From positions 51,702,786 to 51,766,785 of the forward strand of contig OY755046.1 of the NCBI GenBank assembly GCA_963576565.1: a stretch of 64,000 nt of DNA. The letters run 5' to 3'. Positions 21,601-33,600 of this stretch are shown here, piece by piece (positions within the stretch are counted from its first letter, which is position 1; each line of letters starts with the position of its first letter). This DNA is from Aspidapion aeneum. Lineage: Eukaryota > Arthropoda > Insecta > Coleoptera > Brentidae. The position numbers were made by a program, and so were the translations under genes. A model generated the notes under the pieces. That model saw nothing but the letters and a program-made list of their open reading frames with translations, did not search any database and was not told the origin of the DNA.

Positions 21601-24600
21601 AGTTTTGAAAAACGAACCCCGAACGAGGAATCATCCGCACAAAACGTCGAGTTGTTGGACCATGTTCCATATAGTCCCGACCTAATGTCCCAATAATTTG
21701 TATAATAATTATAGCTTTGACAACTGGTTTGAGAATGCAAGAGCGCATTAATTTTCGTGGAGAATACTTCGAGAAACAATAAAGTTTAAAAGTTCCCTAC
21801 TTTTTTATTTCAGCTGTATGAGGCTGTGATATTTAATGAGCCTTGAGGCCATCTGGCAACATTGCATCATGTGTCTATTGTTTTTAACATTGAATGCCCT
21901 TGAGACAGAGCCGTTTACAATATGAACCAATTCTGTCGAGTAGTTTGTGACCGTTGTTTGAAGTGGATCAGTTTAGTATTTTTTGTGAATTGGAAAAAGA
22001 ACAATATCGGTCGGTGATTCGCTTTTTGTTTTTGAAAGGGAAGTCGCGTGAGGAAATTAAAAACGAATTAGATGCCGTCTACGGTAATGCCTCGCCTTCA
22101 TTTGCCACCATCAAGCGGTGGTATAACGAACTCAAAATCCATGACATGTTGCTTAACGACCGCAGATTAAAGATAGTTGAGGCATGTGGCTTGTCATTAT
22201 ATCGTGTGCAAAATATCTCAAAAAACTCTCGACCCGATGGGTACCGCGTTTTTTTCAAGACAATGCACCAGCTCATTCATCCCGAATCGTCGCTGCTAAA
22301 TTAATAGACTTGGGCTACGAACTACTACCTCATCCCCCGTATTCCCCAGGTCTGGCCCCTGTGATTTTCTTTTGTTTCCAAATTTAAAAAAAATGGCTCG
22401 GAGGTAAGAGATTCACGTCGAATGAGGAGATTATAGCAGCTGCAAATGAACATTTTGCAAGCTTTCCGATTTCCAATTTTTCTGCAGGGTTAAAAAAAAT
22501 GGAGAATCGCTGGAAAAAGTGTATCGTCCTAAAAGGGGACTATGTTGAAAAATAAAACCATATAAACAATAAAAAACAATGCTTTCATTGGTAGGCTCAT
22601 TAATTATCATACCAACCTCGTATATGCAAAAATTAAAAGACAACCCTCGTATTTATCATGTGATTTTAAACTTGTCCGCTATCTTGAACTTCAATAAAGC
22701 GGTAACATTTTTTTAAAACATGGTTTCTAACTTTTCAACGTCGTTTTTTCTATTAAGTTCGATTACGTGGTAAAAAAGTTATTAACAAATACGTTTATTC
22801 CAAAATTTTATAAGTATGTTTATGTGAACTGTGTGTCTGAAATAAAATCTCAAACCTTATCGACATACTTTTCCAACACCGTATTATTTTTTAGGCAATT
22901 CAGAACAAAACTATCACTTAGAATCTCCTGCATCTGTATATTCCCTAACCTACCCGCTGGATGACGTTTGCCCAGTGGTAATCAATCAGAATTCCTCTAC
23001 CTTGCGCCTGAATAGTACTAATTTAAGGATAGTACACACTAACGAGAATCCCAGTATATGTGTGATGTTTGACGCGACTACAAAAGAACACAGTGTCTAC
23101 AAAATTCGCAAAGTAAAGGTTGAGGAAAAAGAGACAAACATGGAACAGGGCAATCACAGTATGAGCTGTAACTCGCATAAAGTAAGCACTTAAACCAAAT
23201 ATGTTAGAGCATAAATATGGAGCATACCCATGCATTCTCACACGCGATGCTTGAAGCCAAGACCCCCATTTAATTCTTAATGTTCGTTTTTAGGGTAGGC
23301 ATGATTTCGGTTACTGCACATGCGTCAGTTTTGGTGGTTTTGGAATATACTCCGTTATCGTCAAAAATGTTGGGTTATGTCTATTTTTTTTCTAGTAACT
23401 AGTTGATTGAGTTCAGTTCGGTTCGGTGAAAATTTATCAAATTGTGGATTAAAATTGTATTTATTCTAAATATAATAAAGAGTGTGTAATGGCATCCATA
23501 AACAACTCTTAACTTTATTAACAACACACTCCTTTACTCTTCCTGGACATTTTTCCACAAACCGCACAGGTTTTGCGGGAATTATTTCTTATTTTTCACA
23601 GAAAAAAACATAATTTTACATGACAAGCGCAAAACACCGCAAAATGTAAATAAAGAACAAATATGGCGTCCACCCACATAGCAGATATGTGTCTCCATAA
23701 CAAAACACAGGCATGCGCATTTGAAAATTCGTGTCTTCAAATTTTAATTTGTTATTGTTTCCAAAGCAAGCTATAAGTGCTTCCCTTTTCGATTTTTAAA
23801 ACATGTATTTATTCTCTAACGTATTTGACTTAAACAATAAAAATACATTGTGAAGATCTGGGTCTGTCTTAACTTTAAATTTTAAAAATAGTTATGTATG
23901 TTACCAACTAGTACGGTATGCGCTTTTTTACAGCAACAGTTAGAACATTGCCACGACGAGCTCTTAGACCGAGTATAGTGAAGCGTTACCGTCAGTGTAA
24001 TACTATTTATTATATACTTTATCCAAAACTAGTTTCCGTTCTTCATAACATAATATTATGCAGTAACACAAAAAAATGACACAGACCCCCTAAACAAAAA
24101 AGGTATTCTAATACATAATAAACATGAGTTTTATATTGAGATTATTACATTATTAGTAATGTAATGACCTCATTACATCATTCGTACGATAATAGAACTT
24201 AGTACTTAACTTAAGAAGGTTGATACTTTAGAAAAATGAGCTAATTTTATTTAATTTGTGTATGTTCCATATATCTGGAAGCCCTAATCAATTTAAAATT
24301 AAAAGTTAAGGCTGAAGTGACCTCAAGATGTTTTTAATAAGAAACGAAACACAAATATTACAGATTCTCTTCAAGCGGGTATAAAAAGCTTTTATTTGGT
24401 GGAAAAACATTCATTTATTCATTGACATTCATAATATTGCACTTATGGTTCAGTTGATAAACATTAGACCAAAGGTAAATATTAGCGACCGACCGTCCGG
24501 TTATTCGTTCTCTTCGTTTAAATGCGATGATCAAACAGGGAGCGTTTAACCCAGAAACGTCAAAGAATCAAGTGTTTTCATTGTTCTTGTAACCAAAGAT

Positions 24601-27600
24601 AAACTACCTCCAGAGCAGGGTTATTAATGGTTAATAAAACAGTAAAAATGCAGGGTTTTTTGACGTTTCTTAGTTAAACACTCTCTGTTAGATTCTCGCA
24701 TTTAAACGAAGAGATCGAATAACGGGACGGTCCGTCGCTAATATTTGTCTCAAAAAGTGAAGTAGTTTAACGTAAATTCACACTAGTTTCTCGAAATGTA
24801 GTCACAAATAAAGTACTAGAGTTTCTGAACTCTAGAAATTTGCAAAAAAATAAAAAGTAATATTATATATATTTATATATAGAGTATAGACTCAGAATGT
24901 AAGTTAGATGTAATAACTGGTAATAAAAAGGCTTTCTGTTTATATCTCGTAGACATTGAATATATAAACTTTTGTAGTAAATCTACTGATGTTTACGGAC
25001 TTGTATTGAGTAAAAGTAAAACAATGATATCTATTTTAACAGCAATCAAATGCTCATAATAAAAAGCGACTTTAGTCATCAGCTATGTGCAACTAGAATA
25101 ACTACGTTGAAATTAACTTTTTATAACTGGTAAGAGGAAATTGTTTTATGCATATTTCTGCTCGGGTCACAGATTCATTGCCATAGTATCACAACATACA
25201 TAAATGGTTAGCCTGATTCACCAGAGCCATGTATTCACTAATGAACCTTAATATAAACGAGAGGGGGGATAAAATAAAAGAAAGAAAAGGTTTCTTATTC
25301 AAGACTCGAATTCGGAACCTTTGGCTATGCACACCAATGCCCTGCCCATTGAGTCACCAAACACATATGTATACATTCGTGGAAACTTATTGGTAAAGTA
25401 TGTTTACACAGGTCGACTTTTTTGTTTTCTTTTAGTTAAAAAGTCGTCTATCAATGTGGGAAAATGTTACCAGCAACCATCTTGTCACACCTAGTCCGAT
25501 TAAGGCTTCAAGTAAGCCAGGCTCTAGTATGGAAAAACTTAGTTTCCCAATACATTATCAAAAGTCTCGGTCTGGGATGATGCATAGTCCTATGGGCCTC
25601 AGGTAAGTTTTTCTGAAATGTCTTTCTTCCCTCTAGACCGGTGGACGTTTTCGTCCCGCCATGGTTTAGGAGCTATCGTGTTACGGACAGAAATAATATA
25701 CACACACAGACAGACATCACGACGATATTGCTAGGATAGGTCAAAATACATCCAAATAACAAATTTTTTACGTTATCTAAAAAAAAATTTTGCATTGAAA
25801 ATAATACCATCTCTAGACAGTGCTACGCGGGCAATCAAGGTAAAAAGTTGTAAAAAAAGATCTTCCTGGTTGTTTCGTTAATCTGATTGACTTACCGTCC
25901 GTAAAAAAGAAATCAAAAATTTAATCACGTAAGCACTTGTGAAAGAAAAATTCTGGTGTCACACTATAAAATTTGTAACACTTACTAAGAATAATTCCTT
26001 CAATAAAATACTAAAAAAGATCGCAACAAATTTTTGTTTAACCAAAATCTTGCTAGAGCTTTAGTTTTTAAGATATTAAAAAACGGAAAAATTTTATTTA
26101 AAAAAATGTGCATTGTGAATTTCTATTTTAGTCGCGTTCAATCTCCTGCCGCCTTTTCCAACCTTCAAAGTCCATGGACTGCTAACATTCAGGTATCAAA
26201 AAAGGAAACCATGGGCCGTAGTGTCCTTCCGGAGGGTGATTTTTCTACCAAATCTTTCTTTAGCTGTTCCAAAACTATGTCCTACTTGAGGAGTCATCCT
26301 CAGATTTGTTTTGAGTATTTGTGGACCGATACCTATTCAGTTCAGTAAGTCAAGTTTATATTTTCTCGCCTGTTGTGTTTTTTCAATAAATTAGAAAAAC
26401 TTTATAATATGGCAACAACGCTTTCTTAGCATGTAGGTACTTTTAGATTTAGATTGCGTTAGAAAGAGAAAACGAAAAAAACTATGCATTCTTTTTTCTA
26501 AAGAGCTTAGCATACATTGTTTTTTTTGGCAAACGCCCGTTTATTACTTTTAGGGATACCCTCTCGGGCACACCAGCCTCCAAGGTTTTCCTAACGGAAG
26601 ACGTGATTGGTCAATGGTATCTGTGTTATATTTTACCATCCAGATTTCAACTCTCAATTGTTAAAATTGATCTTTCGGGATCAAACATTAGTTTTGGTGT
26701 GCTGACAAGTATTGGCGCTAGGGATGCCGTTGCTATTCCGGTAAGTTTTCTAACCAACTTGTTTTTTAAGGTCCCTGGTTTTTAAGTTTATTTATATTTA
26801 GTCTATAATTAATCCTTGGCAAAACCGTTTGAGAGCCAGCTGTTAGAAACACTTTTGCGTCTATATACTTTATAAATTTCAATTCAAAAAATCTTGTCAT
26901 ACTGAATTGAAAGTTGCACTACGAAAAGACTCGGCAACGCAGGATTTCTGCGACTATGCTCACGATAGAATGCGCAATAACACTGCGTTATCACGCCAAG
27001 TAACGAAAGACATGTTCAAAACTGAAGTGATTTAACAAACCTCAAAATTCAATCCAAATATTAACTCATAAACCAATTAAAATCAAATTATATAATTAGT
27101 GTTAAGCAATTTTAGCAACGTGCTACAAGAAAGGGAGCTCCCAGGGTGGTGTATTAGAACAATAAAATTATAGAGTTCGCGCTTTATGTTTACGAAGAAA
27201 ATATTTAATTCCAATTCAAATCTCTACGTCCAGCTACTTTGGGAAAACAAGACGTAAAACTCACTTGTTCGGTGGAAACTTGGTTTGGTACACCGATGAA
27301 TACAACACGCACAGTGGATGAGGAGCATGGCCTAGCCCTGATAGTAAACTGGTCTTCATCTTTAGGGAAGCACAGCACAGTATTCCAAGGCGAAATATAT
27401 GCCATAGAGTTCTGTCTGCGGGGAAACCTGAGAAGAAGATATCTCAATAAGGATATCATAGTCAGATAGCCAAGCAGCAGTCAAAGCACTAGGATCAGGC
27501 AAGGAACCGGCACATTCTCTAGCAAGAAAAGGATCTGAGAAGTCTGTATTTGGTATTCCAAAAACCTTGATCCGTAACTGTATCATGAGATGGCTGGATG

Positions 27601-30600
27601 AACTAAGGACACTTATCGTAAAGCAAGCCCTACGACAAGTGTCGTTAGGATGAACTAAGGAGACTCATCGTGATTGCACTACGATAAGTGGCGTTAAGGC
27701 AAAATCTCAGCAAGACTATGGTACACATCGCCATAAAGATTACTCACCTGTGACTTTGTTAAACTAAATAAGGAAACAAATGAGAGAGCTGACGGGACTA
27801 ACAAACCGTCACTTCATACTGAGAAAACACCTGCATAATGGGAATCTACAGATATAAGCCCACTAGTGAATCAACCGCTTACGTCATGCATATTCGAGTG
27901 CCCAGTATATACTAACCCTCAGAATCCAAAACGTCCTACACAAAGGCCGTCCGGGGAGGCAGACTGCATATGACCTATTAACGACTTCGCGAGGTCTAAA
28001 TGAGGAAAACACACAGAAAGAGATACAATAAGTTGCTAAGAAACTGCAGTCAAGGTCTCCAAAACCTAACCATGTGAATCAATGAATTATCCTAGCTTTA
28101 AAATTAATCTGGAATTAAGATCAAATAAGTACAACACCTACCGATATTTTAATTCATTTAGGGAAGATCAAACTCTGGATACAAATATTGCAGGGCACTG
28201 TGCATTATTCTACTCTTAAGCAAGATAAAATAAAACAAAGGACATCTCTCAATTGCGAAATGGAACATAGTTTCTTCATTGATCCTACTGGTTATATGTT
28301 ATCAACTATCAACTTTTAAAGGGTCGATTGATAGCTTAATTTTGGAGCTACAGACTAGAGTTGGAATAGGCTCAAATTTTATGAATAATTATAGATTTGT
28401 ATTAAAACTATCTAAAATAATTAGTGAGTTAGAAACAGATACAAAACATGTTTTGATTTCTTTTATTCTCTTTTGACAACTTCGCTTTGTTGCTTTCCTA
28501 AGTACGTTTGTTCATTCAAAACATCAAGTTTTTGATTCACGGTGAATTCGCCAAAAGCTCACTACGAGTTTAGTTTATCGTCTCGGTGTGACCAACTTCG
28601 CTTTGTTGCTTTCCTAAGTACGTTTGTTCATTCAAAACATCAAGTTTTTTATACACGGTGAATTCGCCAAAAGCTCACTACGAGTTTAGTTTATCGTCTC
28701 GGTGTGACCAACTGTATCCCTTTAGCGCTGAAGGTGGAAGGGTTTGAGAGAGATGAAAATAGTCCGTGGCATTCTAAGATGAGTTAGGACAAATAGTCTT
28801 TACTACGCGGAATATTTCTATAAAAAGGTTCTTGACGCATCTAATTGAACGTATTTCTTTCAGAGTGGGTTTGATAAAGTTACAAGATGTCTCGACATTT
28901 TGAGATATGTTTTATCTTCGCTCTATATTATTTGGTATATCGCTATATATCCTGCCTGCAGTGGGCCGTATTTCTATCTTCGTTGCTGGTTCAAAGGTCA
29001 TAAGCTTCTCTCTCATTTCCTGTATAGTCCGTATATACCCCTTCAATGTAACTGACCCTATGTAACTTTTTAGCACCTTCGTATGATGGCCCTTCTAGAA
29101 CATTCTGGCAACGTTACGCTGTATTCTGGTTTAAATCCAGTCGGCAAACTGCATCTTTCTGGGACGTTGACGCAACATACCCCCTCACCTTACGTGAGGA
29201 GGCAAATGTTTAGCACCCCGTTTCCTAGGTAAGCGAATCGGACCTATATGTGTTATAAATTAAACGAAAATGTATACTTATCTCCCAGTTTTTTTGTTTT
29301 GTTTGTATTCCTATTATAATTTGACCATTATCAAAGGTTTTATAACAAAATAATATACACGTTGATATATGTTTCCCTTAAAAATAAGCTCTATAAATTG
29401 ACATAAACATTATCTACAGGCGTAGCAGTTTGCTCCCTCAGGCCAAACAACCGGCGGATCCTCAATTTGACGAGTACTTGCTCTCTCCGGTATTACCAGC
29501 TCCTTCAAGCAAGCTGGGAAGGACTGGTGTCAGCTTTCCGATGCCCACCCAGCTCGCTCTACACGACCGTAAGTGTGTCAATTTAAAACTTTGCCTTTTT
29601 TTCTCAGCTAGTTTGTTTTATTCGAAAAATACATCCCTGTTTACTACGATACAGGAATGCCCCACCGGATCTTGTTGTTGTCCGTTTGCCTTAAACAAAA
29701 TTTCACTTTTTTATGCACAGAGGTGTTAGTTCATATTTAAGGAGGCAATTTAGGCGATAGTCATAAGAATAGCAATTTTAATTTTTTGACTATTATTTTT
29801 CATATTGCGTTAATTATACCAAAACTTTGTCTTGTATGATAACAATTCAATAAATACAATAGATAGAGTTATTTTCTTGATACCATTCTTATTGTAATCT
29901 CTTTCAGGAATCGAAAAAAGAGCAGCTTTAATAAACTTAATAGACGCAATAGAAAATAGAGTAACTCTAAAATACTCAGACGGAACGTTCTATCGCATAA
30001 CCCTACCTATCATTGCATCGTCAAGTCTAGTGGAGAGTTGTCTCAATACCTTGAGGCAGTGTTTGTCAAAAGATGCTGCCATGGTATTAATGTGTAGGTG
30101 GTACTCGACCAGGAATGGTATTGGTACTACGAACTGCAACAACGAACAGGAATGGGAGATGTTTGTGGGATTGTTATTAGGTAAAAGCATATAATTCATA
30201 ACCCTAGGGATAGTGCATTTCTTGGGTTTTGACATCCTGCTCGAAGGACCATAAAATGACATTTAATAATTCCTTGAAATTCACGTTGTATTCCCATTTG
30301 TTGCACTTGTATTGTAACATATAGCCTTATCCCTCTTTTTAGAGCTTTTGGGCTACGAAGACGATGATATATTTGAACGTCCCTTAACACCAGGCGATGA
30401 CGTCAAGCGCCAAAAAACGAATTCCAACGGAACAGACGAAGACTGGTCATATTTGGTGAGCTCTGAGCGTCGAGATTTGGCTGATCAGCTGTCAAAAATT
30501 TTAAAAATGGAGTTTGAAAAACCGCAAATTGAGCCTAAGGTTCAAACACAAGTTAATATAAATCCAAAGTCGGTTTTGTTTCCGTATATTAGAATGGTGC

Positions 30601-33600
30601 AGTATACTTTACATTTGCTTTACGAGGATATGAAGTTAAATACTTACTTCACTGAATGTTTAAAACCACTAGGTAATTATCATACCATTAGAGTACAAGC
30701 TATACTGACCACGAAGATTGTGCATAGAACGAGAAAACCTAAATTAGCAGGGATAAAGATATTTAATGGCCTAGTTTGGGTGTAGTCATTGATTCAATTA
30801 GATTTAAATTAGGTCATATCCTATTAATAAAATTTCATAATATTTGTTACACTGCTGTTGTCACGGCATAGCCGATTTAACAGCTTAAAAAAGTAAGAAC
30901 ATGTGATTTTAAAAACCTTACAAACTCCTTTCAAGAGCTACCAAACTATTCAAATGAAATGCTCAAACTTGCCTTGTTGTGCTAAACAATAACCTAAACG
31001 GTTATAAAATCCCTGCCGTACATTGCTTTGCATCTCAGTTGTGATCGAATTAAAACCCTCTTTAATTCGAAGTTCGACTAAATTATGAGCTCGAATGTGA
31101 TCAAATCCAACATTAAATTAATATATACCTGTGTGGCGATTTTTCTCACAGAATTTTTTTGTGCCATTTTGTCATGTTTAAAAAAAAGCTGAAAAAGCAG
31201 TTTTTTAGTTTTGAGCAATTAAGGCGAGAGTGTACGATTCGAAAGAGGAGTAAAAATTATAAATGTATATACCTCTTGAAAATGTAACTATTAAACACAG
31301 GATAGTCTAGATATAAATTTGGAATGCTTTTTTTTAACTTTTAGTCAAACTTTTATGCAAGTTTTCCAATGACTTGGGTTTAAAGGATTACTCAGTTCAT
31401 TATTGGAAAGATTTTCCAAAAGAAGTTAAAATAGGAGGTCCAAAAATCAATGAAAACTTGTTTAAATCGATAAACCACTGGCAAAATTTGAGCGAGAAAC
31501 CACCCAATATCTTTGAACATATTTGCAAGTTGATAGAAGGTCAATTTCTGATGCCTTATCCGTATTTTTATAATGTTAATAACAGATCCAGAGATATCGT
31601 ACAGGTAAATTTAAAGATGTTTAACCTTTTTTTTTGTAATCGACGTACATATGTACAACTCAAACATAAGAAATCATTATTCTGACAGTTGACATTCAAA
31701 TTTTTTCGTAGTCGTTTCGTTAAATCGGAGATTACAAACTTTTTTGTCTTTTAATTTTTAGTTGTGTGGTGTCCTTTCGCAAGCCGATAAAAACATACCG
31801 TCAGAAATTCTTTTGCAAAGCTTTATAAAAGATTTCAGTGAACCCCAGACATCGGCCAGTACGCCTAGCTGTCAAAAATCTGTCACTTTTGATAGCGGAG
31901 GTAAAAGTATTGAACAGGTTATTCTTTTAATGGTAAGTTTCCGCATTTTGCCCAAGTTATTTATATGTATGTATTTTATATGTAAATTTTAATTTTACTC
32001 TTTTTAATTCTAAAATTTTATAAAATTTTATTTTTTAATAGTTTAATTTTTGGAACTTTGCTTTCAATTTCTTCATATTCATGATTTAGAATATGAATGG
32101 GGTTAAAACTTAATTTATTATCATTTATTCCTTTAATAGCTAATTCTAAAAATATGTGTTCTGCTGAAGCTTCATTAAAATATTTTTTTACTCAAACTTT
32201 AGCTTCTAATATCTTATTATTTACAGACAATAAGTCAATAAGACTAATTAGCAATTTTTTTTTACTTAATTTACTTGAAAAGTTATATTTAAACTTAGGG
32301 TTCAGTCAACAGTTTTACCCGCTTTGCTTCTTCTGTAACTCACAATTGTGTTGTGTTTATAGCATTATTTTATTTTATGTAATTCATATAGTTCACTAGC
32401 TTAAACGGCTTCACTCTTTGTCTTCGAATTAGCATAGTATTGTATAGAAGCTGAATTGCTTCCACATTCACATGTCAATGGAGTCCTATCTTCATGCTTC
32501 ATGGCTTTTTGCGTACTTTTTTATAGTCTCTGCTTCATTTTCGAGTTTTTGGTCGCTATGAAGGTGCATTCACAATGTTTCTTAATACTTTACTTTGAAA
32601 TCTCTGTAAAACTAGAAAGTTACTCTCTTTAGTACAACTGGTTTCAGTATTTATCTATAAGACAGTAACTTATTATGAATTGTTAAATGACTTCCTTCCA
32701 ATTAGCCAGTTAATTTTTCTTTTATCTGAAGTTCTTTTTTTTCTTAACTTGTGGTTTCCAGCGCAATTTGGCATCAAGTGTCATACCGAGATATTTTGCA
32801 TGATTTGAATATGGAACGGGAATTTTGTTATTTGTTATTTGTATGTGATTTACATTTTTGGATATAAAATCAACATTAATTGGTTAGGTGTCATTTAATT
32901 TTATTCGCCACTTCGTGGTCCACCTGTGAACTTGGGTGACTGCATCCTGAAGTTTTTCTATGCATTCTTTAATAGATTTTTCTACCGTCAATAAACCAGT
33001 ATAATCGGTTAATGTTGCTAAATGACAATTTTCTGGCTTTAGGATATCGCAAGTGAATAATAAGTATAAATAAGGGCCTGGTACGCTACCCTGCGGCACA
33101 CCTGCTTGAATTTCTCTTAAATTAAACTATGATTCTTCCTGATTAACTCTGAAATGTTAATGAGATATGTATGATTCCAAAATATCCGAATATTGTTTTG
33201 GCAGAAACCGTTTTAGTTTAAAATTAATGCCTTTATGCCATACCTTGTCAAAATGCTTGTGCTACATCTAGAAAGACTGCAGAACAAACTTTTCCCTCTT
33301 CTAGTGCGTTTTCTATTATATTAGTAATTTTGTGTACTTGGTCTATACCTCAAAAATGAGGCAATATTTATTGACAGTTGACAACTATGATATTTAAATC
33401 ATAGACTTCTTGGCAAAAGTAATGCATATTCTGAATTACTTTTTATTTTTATTTAATCTAGGTATCAATGAAAATCGATACACGATACATAGACACATTG
33501 CCTATGGGAATCTATTTCCTAATATACAACGCGCTATGGAAATGTAGGGAAAATCCTCCCTCGGACTGGCCCGTGGAGGCCTACCATTTATTATGGAGAG

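Larger units (their letters stand above)
23182..25435. other. shtd: APC1 intron 6: AT-rich, with a MITE and a SINE head
   Basis: No gene was found. The recognisable content is the inverted-repeat element at 24477-24746 and the tRNA-like block at 25300-25362. 23540-23720 and 23930-24000 are locally more GC-rich but were not recognised. Confidence 0.5.

Noticed and set aside
32097..32399. 100-codon plus-strand frame
   Set aside because: Its first part is out-of-context nad2 (NUMT) sequence that happens to stay open in the nuclear code; the rest is non-homologous continuation.
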